Assembly: GCA_027484425.1 (NCBI GenBank)
Contig: JAIXSZ010000022.1
Span: 1 to 61,633, forward strand
Origin: Sphingobacteriales bacterium
GTDB lineage: Bacteria > Bacteroidota > Bacteroidia > Chitinophagales > Chitinophagaceae
Length of the DNA stretch: 61,633 bases
Reading direction: 5' to 3'
Shown: in pieces, positions 54,557 through 61,633 of the stretch
How positions within the stretch are numbered: the first letter of the stretch is position 1
Layout of the letters: each line of letters opens with the position of its first letter
Notes under the pieces: generated by a model
Told to the model about the DNA's origin: nothing
What the model saw: the letters and a program-made list of their open reading frames with translations, nothing else
Database searches by the model: none
Made by a program: the position numbers and the translations under genes

Positions 54557-55564
54557 ATGCACAATAAGATACGTTTTTCTATAATTGGTTTTGGCAATAT
54601 TGGTCGCCGCCATGCAGCTCAAATTCAGCTAAATCCTTCTGCAGAGCTAGTAGCTGTATGCGATACTGATGCTGCTGTAAGCGAGGCAATGCCAAATGGT
54701 GTGCCTTTCTACACCTCTTTACCAGATATGCTGGCAGATACCCAAGCCGATGTGCTATGTGTGTGCACCCCCAACTATCTGCATGAGGCGCACACCATAG
54801 CCGGCCTCAATGCAGGTATGCACACTGTAGTAGAAAAACCAATGGCACTCAGCGTGGCAGAGTGTACTAATATGATAGCTGCAGGCAAAGAGAGCGGGAA
54901 AACCATATTTGCTGTAAAACAGAACAGGTACAATCCGCCGGTGCAGGCTGTGAAACAACTTATTGCATCGCAGCAGCTAGGCAATATATATATGATTCAG
55001 GTCAATTGCTTCTGGAATCGGGGCGATGCCTACTATGCTGGTTCAGATTGGCGAGGGGTGAAGGCAAAAGATGGCGGTTGCCTGTTTACACAGTTTAGCC
55101 ATTTTGTAGATATTCTGTATTACCTCAATGGCGCTATTACAGATGCAGAAGGCATCATCAGCAATTATGCACACCAGCACAACACAGAGGTAGAAGATAC
55201 TGGTAGTTTCGTATTGAGGGCTGCAAATGGTGCTATCATTAACTTCAACTTTACCACCTGTGCCTATCAACGCAATATGGAGGGGTCTATTACCATCTTT
55301 GCTGAGAATGGTACGGTTAAGATTGGGGGGCAATACCTGAATACGGTAGAATACCAGCAGCTGAAGGGTGAAGCGCTGCCACCTATTAATATTACTGCCA
55401 AGTCTAATGACTATGGGCTATATCAGGGCTCTATGAGCAATCACGACAAGGTGATACAAAACGTGGTAGATGTGTTACTACACAATCATTCTGTGATGAC
55501 CAGTGCAGAAGAGGGTAGGGAAGTGGTACGTATCATAGAGCTAATGTATGCAGGTGTGAGATAG
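54557..55564 (+). CDS. Gfo/Idh/MocA-family oxidoreductase, WlbA-like
   Basis: The 335-residue protein has the Rossmann motif IIGFGNIGRRHAAQIQ, VVEKPMALSV (the conserved EKP) and KQNRYNPPVQAVKQLI, the latter typical of WlbA/WbpB, which oxidise UDP-N-acetylglucosamine-uronic acid derivatives at C3 in O-antigen sugar synthesis. Start ATG at 54557; a longer frame from 54452 adds a hydrophobic stretch not found in the family. No sugar pathway partners nearby, so the WlbA role is a moderate-confidence call. Confidence 0.82.
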   Translation: MHNKIRFSIIGFGNIGRRHAAQIQLNPSAELVAVCDTDAAVSEAMPNGVPFYTSLPDMLADTQADVLCVCTPNYLHEAHTIAGLNAGMHTVVEKPMALSVAECTNMIAAGKESGKTIFAVKQNRYNPPVQAVKQLIASQQLGNIYMIQVNCFWNRGDAYYAGSDWRGVKAKDGGCLFTQFSHFVDILYYLNGAITDAEGIISNYAHQHNTEVEDTGSFVLRAANGAIINFNFTTCAYQRNMEGSITIFAENGTVKIGGQYLNTVEYQQLKGEALPPINITAKSNDYGLYQGSMSNHDKVIQNVVDVLLHNHSVMTSAEEGREVVRIIELMYAGVR

Positions 55565-55585
55565 TGTGGAGCCATGGTTGTGGTT

Positions 55586-55614
55586 TTGCTGCAACGTCTA
55601 ATTGCCTATCTTCG
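55586..55614 (+). promoter_or_regulatory. promoter of rlmD
   Basis: TTG at 55586-55588 and TATCTTCG at 55607-55614, 18 bases apart, fit the Bacteroidota pattern. The transcript would start near 55620, which supports the TTG start at 55635 over the longer frame at 55602. Confidence 0.5.
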
Positions 55615-55634
55615 CCCATCAATCTATTATTACA

Positions 55635-57056
55635 TTGGCACGCAAAAAGAAAAAACAAGCTCCCTTACTTGATATTACTATCGAGTCTTATGCCGCAGAG
55701 GGCAAAAGTATAGCTCGTCTTGACGACGGAAAAGTACTGTTTGTAGACAATGCCATACCGGGCGATGTTATTGATGCCGTAATCATAAAAGACAAAAAAA
55801 GTTGGGCTCAGGGCCGTACTACTCGTTTAGTAAAGCCCTCGCCGCAACGTATAGATCCTTTTTGCCAGCACTTTGGTGTATGTGGTGGGTGTAAGTGGCA
55901 GATGCTGCCTTACCAGCAGCAATTGGTGTACAAGCAACAGCAAGTGATAGATCAGCTACAGCGGATAGGCAATGTGGAGTTGCCGCCCATACAGCCAATA
56001 ATAGGCAGCCCGCACGAGCGGTATTACCGCAACAAACTAGAGTTCACTTTCTCCGCTAGTCGTTATCGTACATTCGAAGAGATAGGCGAGCGTGATGATA
56101 AATTCACTCCCGAACCCGCTTTGGGTTTTCATGCTCCGGGTTTGTTCGATAAAGTAGTGGAAATACGTACTTGCTACCTACAGCAAGACCCTACTAATAC
56201 TTTGTTGACTGTATTGCGAGAATATACTACTGCTCGTCAACACCCTTATTACGATTTCAAAGCACATACTGGTTGGCTGCGCAATGTCGTTATACGTATA
56301 GCTACTACAGGCGAGATATTGGTTAATCTGGTGATACACAACGAAGACGTACCAGAGCGCGAAGCTATACTGCAACACATACTAGACAATGTACCTGGCA
56401 TCACCTCGCTCAACTATACCATCAACCCCAAGCTCAACGATACCATACACGATCTGGAAGTAGTATGCTGGTACGGTAAAAGTTACATAGAGGAAAAATT
56501 GGAAGACTACAGATTTAAGATTTCTCCCAAGTCATTCTTTCAAACCAATACTTATCAGGCAGAGGCACTATATAGGGTAGCGCGCGATTTTGCAGGTCTA
56601 ACTGGTACCGAAACTCTCTACGACCTGTATTGTGGCACTGGTAGCATAGGTATATTCTGCTCGGCCGGTGCCCGTCAGGTCATAGGTATAGAGCTGGTAG
56701 AAGATGCAATAAAAGATGCCCACCTTAATGCTGCTATGAACGGGCTTACGCATTGTAAGTTTTATGCTGGCGATGTGGAGAAGATTTGTACCGACGACTT
56801 TTTTACTGCTCATGGTCGCCCCGATGTCATCATCACCGATCCGCCTCGTGCAGGTATGACCGAAAAACTGGTGCAGCAGCTACTGCGCATGCGTGCACCC
56901 AAGGTAGTATATGTAAGCTGCAACCCTGCTACACAGGCCCGCGACTTACAGTTGCTCGATGCAGCCTATCGCATCACTCGTTTACAGCCTGTAGATATGT
57001 TTCCGCATACCCATCATATCGAGAACGTAGCACTGCTGGAGCTTAGAGAAATATAG
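55635..57056 (+). CDS. rlmD: 23S rRNA (uracil-C5)-methyltransferase, RlmD/RumA family
   Basis: The 473-residue protein has an N-terminal TRAM domain (SYAAEGKSIARLDDGKVLFV), Fe-S cluster cysteines (CQHFGVCGGCKWQ), SAM-binding motif LYDLYCGTGSIGIF and catalytic VVYVSCNPATQARDL. It methylates U1939 (or the equivalent) of 23S rRNA. Start TTG at 55635 (MARKKKKQAP) given the promoter position. Confidence 0.88.
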   Translation: MARKKKKQAPLLDITIESYAAEGKSIARLDDGKVLFVDNAIPGDVIDAVIIKDKKSWAQGRTTRLVKPSPQRIDPFCQHFGVCGGCKWQMLPYQQQLVYKQQQVIDQLQRIGNVELPPIQPIIGSPHERYYRNKLEFTFSASRYRTFEEIGERDDKFTPEPALGFHAPGLFDKVVEIRTCYLQQDPTNTLLTVLREYTTARQHPYYDFKAHTGWLRNVVIRIATTGEILVNLVIHNEDVPEREAILQHILDNVPGITSLNYTINPKLNDTIHDLEVVCWYGKSYIEEKLEDYRFKISPKSFFQTNTYQAEALYRVARDFAGLTGTETLYDLYCGTGSIGIFCSAGARQVIGIELVEDAIKDAHLNAAMNGLTHCKFYAGDVEKICTDDFFTAHGRPDVIITDPPRAGMTEKLVQQLLRMRAPKVVYVSCNPATQARDLQLLDAAYRITRLQPVDMFPHTHHIENVALLELREI

Positions 57057-57099
57057 ATAAAGATAGTTACAGATTACTACACTAACACTGAGCATGTAG

Positions 57100-57735
57100 T
57101 TACTTCTTCCTGATAGTCACTGCATGCTCTTTTATAATAGCTACATATTGCTCAAACTTTGCAGGAAAAACAGATACTATGCCTGTGAAGTCTTTCTTAG
57201 CAGCATCAAACAGATGTTCGTTTATCAGTAGTTCGTCAAGCGAATCTACTATTGCAGCAGTCATTGCAGTATCTGCTATGTCTTCTTTATAGTATCCTAC
57301 TTTTTTTATTCCTTCCCAACTGTAGTATATCACCCTGCCTTTCGCATCTACAATTATGTGTTTTACATTCATTATGTATTCGCCATCTGGTAGCGTGCTT
57401 AGGGTAGTGTTCAGTCCATTCAGTACATACTCTTCCAAGGTTGGTTTTGCTGAGTCTTTTCTGAATTTTGCTGGTTCACTCAACTCAGTTGGCTGGTACA
57501 CTTTTTTGCGGTCTACATAGGTAGGGCATATTGTTTGGGTGTAGGTTTTGGTTAGTTCTTCGCCCGTAATGGGGTCTACTAGTATGATAGTGTCTGTTTT
57601 GGGCACTGGCACAACAAATTTTCTGCCATGCATCACCACAAATTCATTCTTGGGCCTCGGAGCCTTTTGGGCTACACAGGTAGCTGCTGTTAATAACAAA
57701 ACAAGGGTTAGAAAACTACGGAATTGGCACATCAT
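57100..57735 (-). CDS. hypothetical secreted protein, paralogue A
   Basis: The 211-residue protein has a signal peptide (ending TCVAQ) and a mature region with VDPITGEELTKTYT, KHIIVDAKGRVIYYSWEGI and VVFPAKFEQY-like C-terminal block. It is homologous to the gene at 57798. The V-x-x-x-G-x-V-I-Y-Y segment and the following helix and strand pattern are vaguely like TonB C-terminal or energy-transducer-like domains, but too weak for a call. Confidence 0.6.
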   Translation of the reverse strand: MMCQFRSFLTLVLLLTAATCVAQKAPRPKNEFVVMHGRKFVVPVPKTDTIILVDPITGEELTKTYTQTICPTYVDRKKVYQPTELSEPAKFRKDSAKPTLEEYVLNGLNTTLSTLPDGEYIMNVKHIIVDAKGRVIYYSWEGIKKVGYYKEDIADTAMTAAIVDSLDELLINEHLFDAAKKDFTGIVSVFPAKFEQYVAIIKEHAVTIRKK

Positions 57736-57797
57736 ACAATCTTAAAATATCACTTTTACTCGGTGAAAGTACGACACACACACTAATTTTCTGGAGG

Positions 57798-58457
57798 CTA
57801 CATCTTTTTTTGCTCAATATTGTAGCTCACCTTATTGTCCTTTACAGTTATTTTATATTCACTCAGCCAAATATTGGTATATGCTATTACTTTTTCACCG
57901 TTTACAGTAGCAGGTTTCAGTTTTGGGTGTTTTTTCATCAGCTTGGTTACTTTGTTGGTCAGGTCTATTGGCACAGAGCTTATATACCCCCTTTTGGGTT
58001 TGTAATATACACCTTCATATTCATAGTATATCACTTTTCCCTGTTCATTCACAACAACTCTGCTCAGGTCTATATTAATCATTTCATCATCTTGGGTGTG
58101 TAGTATTTTTAGCGTTTTACTTAGTTCCTTCAGTAAGTATTTTTCCAATCTATCACAGTTTTCCACAGGGCTACTTACTTCATCTATTGAATATACCTTT
58201 TGGTCATTCGCCATTATTACAAAAGGGTCGGTGGTAGTTTCTTTCAATATCTCATCACCGTTTACAGGGTCTATAGATATCGTTGTATCCTTTTTTGCCG
58301 GACCAAACTTTAGTTTATAGTCTTTGTGTACATATTGCCAATTATTATTGGGTTTGTATTTTACATAGGTTTGTGCGCTTGCAGTGCCATTTAGCAGCAT
58401 TGTTGCCGCCACTATTATCACAGTGTTAAGGCTAAATAATTTATTGTTCATTATCAT
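57798..58457 (-). CDS. hypothetical secreted protein, paralogue B
   Basis: The 219-residue protein has a signal peptide ending GTASA. Shared blocks with paralogue A are IDPVNGDEILKET, SRVVVNEQGKVIYYEYEGV and the C-terminal WLSEYKITVKDN. The gene lies 62 bp upstream of paralogue A on the same strand, so they are likely a duplicated pair in one unit. Function unknown. Confidence 0.6.
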   Translation of the reverse strand: MIMNNKLFSLNTVIIVAATMLLNGTASAQTYVKYKPNNNWQYVHKDYKLKFGPAKKDTTISIDPVNGDEILKETTTDPFVIMANDQKVYSIDEVSSPVENCDRLEKYLLKELSKTLKILHTQDDEMINIDLSRVVVNEQGKVIYYEYEGVYYKPKRGYISSVPIDLTNKVTKLMKKHPKLKPATVNGEKVIAYTNIWLSEYKITVKDNKVSYNIEQKKM

Positions 58458-58522
58458 TGGTTTAAAGGGTTATTTTTAATCAGAAGGAACAAATATCCAT
58501 TGTTCGCAGCTTAGTATTATAA

Positions 58523-58807
58523 CTATCGAAATTTTGTATCGTTTCTGCTAGTGTGAAAGACGGCATAGACAATTACATCCATGTTGTCAATCTCGAATAC
58601 TACTCTGTATGGGAAATTTCTCAAAATTACTTGTCTGAAATTATCTGTAGTACCTGAATAGTAATGTGGATTATGTTTCAGTTTTTCTAATGTCTGTGAT
58701 ATATTTTCCAATAGCCTTTCACCCAATCCTATATGTTGAAGTTCGTACCATTCATATGCCTCACTAAGCATATTGAAAACTTCAGGTTTGAGTATTACAC
58801 TGTACAT
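58523..58807 (-). CDS. RelE/ParE-family toxin
   Basis: The 94-residue protein has the ParE/RelE-like fold: EAYEWYELQHIGLGERLLENI, then FRQVILRNFPYRVVFEI and VIVYAVFHTSRND. ParE poisons gyrase while RelE cleaves mRNA; the sequence does not decide which. The ATG overlaps the antitoxin stop by one base. Confidence 0.88.
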   Translation of the reverse strand: MYSVILKPEVFNMLSEAYEWYELQHIGLGERLLENISQTLEKLKHNPHYYSGTTDNFRQVILRNFPYRVVFEIDNMDVIVYAVFHTSRNDTKFR

Positions 58808-59046
58808 TAAGAGGCTTTTTTGTTTCTTATCATAGCCTTCATTTCCTCCCAGTTGTAAGATGTACTCTCGCCCGATAAGTGCTTTTTACGTTCGTTATAC
58901 AGAAAATCAAGTTGTTCTTTTGAGAACGCTACATGACTACTTTCATGAATATTTTCTTCAAGCAGTGAATATAAGCCTGTAATTTTTTTGTCATCTGCCG
59001 ATGTGAGGTATGCAATCAGTCGCTCTCTCATTATGGTTGTTGTCAT
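58807..59046 (-). CDS. antitoxin of the RelE/ParE module
   Basis: The 79-residue protein has an N-terminal helical part (MRERLIAYLTSADDKKITGLYSLLEEN is longer than needed; the core is around residues 6-32) and a toxin-binding tail (HLSGESTSYNWEEMKAMI). Typical small addiction-module protein in Bacteroidota. A second ATG at codon 6 is an alternative start. Confidence 0.82.
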   Translation of the reverse strand: MTTTIMRERLIAYLTSADDKKITGLYSLLEENIHESSHVAFSKEQLDFLYNERKKHLSGESTSYNWEEMKAMIRNKKAS

Positions 59047-59242
59047 GGCATAGCTTTCTGTAAAATTAAGGAATTAATTTACTCAAAAATTAGTTCGGCT
59101 TATCTTGTGATATTGTATGTTTAGTAATTTATTTTGGGTGGTTTCTTATCGGCTGTGGCTTGTATTTGCAAGATGGTTTCTGCCTTTTATAGTCACTGTA
59201 TCGCCAGCTTCACAACAGCATCTACCCACCACCATCTCTTGC

Positions 59243-59662
59243 TTACCCCATACTTGTCACTACTACCGGACTTTCTATTACAGTGTCTTTACCTGTACAT
59301 TTCACTCTTATTGTTTCTATGAATATTTTCACTTTCACACCCTTAAATTCTTTCAAGAAATTCAATTGATTTTCATTTATCGTATTCCCTTTGGTTCGAA
59401 ATGGACCGAAGAAATTACCATCTTTTGGCAAAAACGATATGATAAAATCAGTAACCTCGCAACCTTCCTTTTTGCTTACCAACCTCGGGTTAGCTAGGAT
59501 AGTACTCAGTGGTATTTCCGCATCATCCACATTCGCAAACCAAACATTGCCTGTTTGTTTTTTTGGTTTGGTTTGGGCTATGGCGGTGGCTGTGCATGTG
59601 GCAGTAAGTACCAATGCTACAGCTGCTACTTTCATTGTCGTTTTTATTTGGTACTTATTCAT
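59243..59662 (-). CDS. secreted GldM C-terminal-domain-like protein 3
   Basis: The 139-residue protein has a signal peptide (cleaved near TAIAQ) and shares blocks with the pair at 46.7-47.6 kb: CEVTDFIISFLPKDGNFFGP, TKGNTINENQLNFLKEF and VKIFIETIRVKCTG. It lies more than 11 kb from its homologues, next to a T9SS cargo gene. ATG at codon 10 (59635) is an alternative start. Confidence 0.68.
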   Translation of the reverse strand: MNKYQIKTTMKVAAVALVLTATCTATAIAQTKPKKQTGNVWFANVDDAEIPLSTILANPRLVSKKEGCEVTDFIISFLPKDGNFFGPFRTKGNTINENQLNFLKEFKGVKVKIFIETIRVKCTGKDTVIESPVVVTSMG

Positions 59663-60102
59663 TTTTTTTCTGTTTTTTTGGTTATTTGACCTAACTATTT
59701 TCTACTCTATTATTGTATGCAGCTAGATATTATCAATCTTGGCTACTTAGTCGCCCTACAACCTATCCCCTACATTTCACTTATTTGGAATCAATATTTA
59801 TTTATTGCCACGATTATAAAAATAGGTATTTAATCAATCAGTATTGATTTTATTGCTTGATCCGACATTCTTGTTATGCTATTTATATATACCTATTGCA
59901 TGAGATGTGCTATACTGGTGCTAATGCTCGCCATTTCAAACGTCTCTTTTTTTTAAGACACGAACGAAAGGGGTTTTTGATTAATTCTCAATTAATAAAC
60001 TACAGAAAATCAGAAAAATTTTAATTAGTTTCTAATTTTTCGGTCCATTTACATACGTCCATAGATATTTTATCTGTACATTTAAATACCTAATTTTTTT
60101 TT
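59663..60102. other. AT-rich intergenic region before a T9SS cargo gene
   Basis: 440 bp with no gene. It includes an AT-rich inverted repeat near 60011-60040 (GAAAAATT and AATTTTTC) and a weak promoter-like TACATTTA at about 60077-60084, upstream of the T9SS protein. Confidence 0.45.
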
Positions 60103-61410
60103 ATGAAAAAAATCCATAGTTACATTTTAGCCCTTACCGCTACTATTAGTTTATCTATTGCATCTGTTCAGGCGCAGCTAGTAGGTGGCAGTGTATTTCT
60201 CAAGGGACAATATGTTGAGGCCGGCATCTGTGCCAATGGCGATTTTGGCGCCGCATCTCCACCTGCTGGTTATCATCCTCATACATCATCAGCAGCTGGT
60301 GGTCCACTAGGGTTTGTTTGTGATATTGGTATGGACGGCTGGACAACTGGTACTCCTCCCTACATGGGCGATTATTTCACTCCGGGTTCACCGTTCGAAG
60401 GATGGAATTTGCAGATTGGCTCTATACGCGCTCAGGCACATAGCTGTGCAGGTTTTACTGGTACTGGTCTCACGGGGGCTAATGTTTCATACACCACCTC
60501 AGGTAGCAAAATAATAGGCACTTGGGAAGGTATGTTTGATAGTATGAAGATCAGACAAGTCACTACTTTGGATACACTTGCTCTTTATTTTAGCCTCAAA
60601 ATCACCCTTATCAATCAGGCTTCGGTAGCTAAAAACAACATTTACTATCTGCGTAGTCTAGATCCCGATAATGAACAGTCCTGGTCGGGTTCTTTTAGTA
60701 CTAATAACACTATACAGTATCAATATCCCAACCCACTTGGAGCAACAGTAGTCAGGGCGGTTGGTACTTCATCTACTGCACCTGTATTATCGTTAGGCAC
60801 AGCCGATACTAATGCTCGCGCGCTTATTTACAATTCGTGGCCTATAAGTTCGGCTACTGATTTGGCTACTGTTTATAATGGTACTCTAGCGGGTGCTACC
60901 TATGGTATGGGTAGTACTTACAATGGTGATGTAGCTATTGGTTTAGCCTTTCGTATAGCTCATTTGGCACCTATAGATAGTGCCTCAGATAGCGTTGGTT
61001 ACAAACCAACTGCTGGTGGTAGGCATCCGGCCAACGAAAGCAGCATAGCCTATTTTTACTCTTTCAGCAATGCTGCTACCGACTCAGCAATCAACTTTCT
61101 CAAGTCTGACACAACTGTTACCGTGCCTCCAGACACAGTTACAACATCAGTGACGGAGCTCACACAAACTGAAGAGGTGGTTGTGTATCCTAACCCCCTG
61201 GCTAACATCGTTAATGTATCAGGATTATCGGCAAAAGACCATATTGAGTTATATGATATGGTGGGTAAGTCTGTATTCATAAACTGGCATCCAGCAGACA
61301 AAAAAGTTAACACATTCACTACGCATGATATCCCGAGCGGTAGATACATCTTGCTCATAAAAGATGAAAATGGTAACACGAAAGCTATTAGGCCTATAAT
61401 AAAACAATAA
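60103..61410 (+). CDS. hypothetical secreted protein with T9SS sorting domain
   Basis: The 435-residue protein has a signal peptide ending VQAQ. The mature domain (~25-340; LKGQYVEAGICANGDFGA, YYLRSLDPDNEQSWSGSFST) is unrecognised. A T9SS type A sorting domain follows (VVVYPNPLANIVNVSGLSAK, then IPSGRYILLIKDENGN). It is exported by T9SS to the cell surface or medium. Function unknown. Confidence 0.82.
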   Translation: MKKIHSYILALTATISLSIASVQAQLVGGSVFLKGQYVEAGICANGDFGAASPPAGYHPHTSSAAGGPLGFVCDIGMDGWTTGTPPYMGDYFTPGSPFEGWNLQIGSIRAQAHSCAGFTGTGLTGANVSYTTSGSKIIGTWEGMFDSMKIRQVTTLDTLALYFSLKITLINQASVAKNNIYYLRSLDPDNEQSWSGSFSTNNTIQYQYPNPLGATVVRAVGTSSTAPVLSLGTADTNARALIYNSWPISSATDLATVYNGTLAGATYGMGSTYNGDVAIGLAFRIAHLAPIDSASDSVGYKPTAGGRHPANESSIAYFYSFSNAATDSAINFLKSDTTVTVPPDTVTTSVTELTQTEEVVVYPNPLANIVNVSGLSAKDHIELYDMVGKSVFINWHPADKKVNTFTTHDIPSGRYILLIKDENGNTKAIRPIIKQ

Positions 61411-61447
61411 GATTAACAAGTATACTCACATAATTGATTGAGTACTA

Positions 61448-61480
61448 AGCCGTCTGCATTCAGTTGTAGGCGGCTTTTTA
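61448..61480 (+). terminator. rho-independent terminator
   Basis: AGCCGTCT pairs with AGGCGGCT (one G-U pair), followed by five T. It lies 38 bp after the T9SS protein stop and probably serves both it and the minus-strand gene beyond. Confidence 0.75.
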
Positions 61481-61561
61481 CTGCTGCTGGGGTAATCTGA
61501 TGTGATGGGAGATTTAGTGAGGCTGCTTCATCTGAGGCAGATTGTTAAAGGTTATTGGGTA

Positions 61562-61633
61562 CTAGAACTCAAACTGCACACTACCAAAAATGCCAAAGTA
61601 TCGCCATTTAGCTTCGTTGGCTATAGGTTTGGG
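61562..61633 (-). CDS. C-terminal end of an outer-membrane barrel protein (partial)
   Basis: The minus-strand frame enters at the window edge and ends in TAG at 61562-61564. The 23 residues end WRYFGIFGSVQFEF, alternating aromatic/hydrophobic residues with terminal Phe, as in the last strand of outer-membrane beta-barrels (recognised by the BAM complex). The rest lies outside the window. Confidence 0.6.
   Translation of the reverse strand, partial: PKPIANEAKWRYFGIFGSVQFEF

Overview
The window is chromosomal DNA from a member of the Bacteroidota, most likely in or near the order Chitinophagales. The evidence is two secreted proteins with type IX secretion (T9SS) C-terminal sorting domains, a TonB-dependent receptor, a one-piece hybrid sensor kinase ending in an AraC-type DNA-binding domain, small GldM-C-like proteins, DUF5522 and DUF177 proteins, and several TAnnTTTG-type -7 promoter boxes. 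No rRNA, tRNA, CRISPR array, integrase or transposase gene was found.

Layout. 1-3.3 kb is an AT-rich accessory island: truncated ORFs, two hypothetical small genes bounded by a split inverted repeat, a MazEF-type toxin-antitoxin pair, copies of a dispersed non-coding repeat, and a tandem array of about 193-bp units. 3.3-10.6 kb holds core-like genes: an S41-family protein lacking the usual serine, a universal stress protein, a PIG-L deacetylase and asparagine synthetase. 10.7-15.7 kb encodes two paralogous giant YadA-head/peptidase S74 proteins. 16-22.4 kb has a SOUL protein, a membrane protein, a TonB receptor with a small companion gene, and a di-heme peroxidase. 22.6-27.9 kb is one 1763-residue T9SS-secreted phosphoesterase. 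28-32.6 kb is a minus-strand run: an alkyltransferase-like protein, DUF5522, TrmB, a phosphopantetheinyl transferase and the hybrid kinase. 32.7-39.6 kb has a glycosyltransferase, DUF58, the DUF177-rpmF-plsX operon, Ogt, RibH, a thioesterase and an MFS transporter.

39.8-45.8 kb is a second AT-rich accessory island. It repeats the architecture of the first: the same dispersed repeat, short orphan C-terminal coding remnants each followed by a small secreted protein or lipoprotein, a two-gene ATPase/TOPRIM-like module resembling phage-defence systems, and a second tandem array (182-bp units) that shares a core of about 75 bp with the first. In both islands the tandem array lies at the right-hand edge, directly upstream of a plus-strand core gene. 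45.9-61.6 kb returns to core-like genes: an MBL-fold hydrolase, three stand-alone GldM-C-like proteins, a ferritin/VIT1 fusion, an ECF sigma operon, RecQ, a kinase-like protein without an ATPase domain, a Gfo/Idh/MocA oxidoreductase, RlmD, two paralogous secreted proteins, a ParE-type toxin-antitoxin pair, a T9SS cargo protein, and the end of a minus-strand outer-membrane barrel.

The most unusual material is the pair of repeat-bounded islands. My reading, which is inference, is that they are sites where C-terminal fragments of polymorphic-toxin-like genes and adjacent putative immunity genes accumulate by repeat-mediated recombination.
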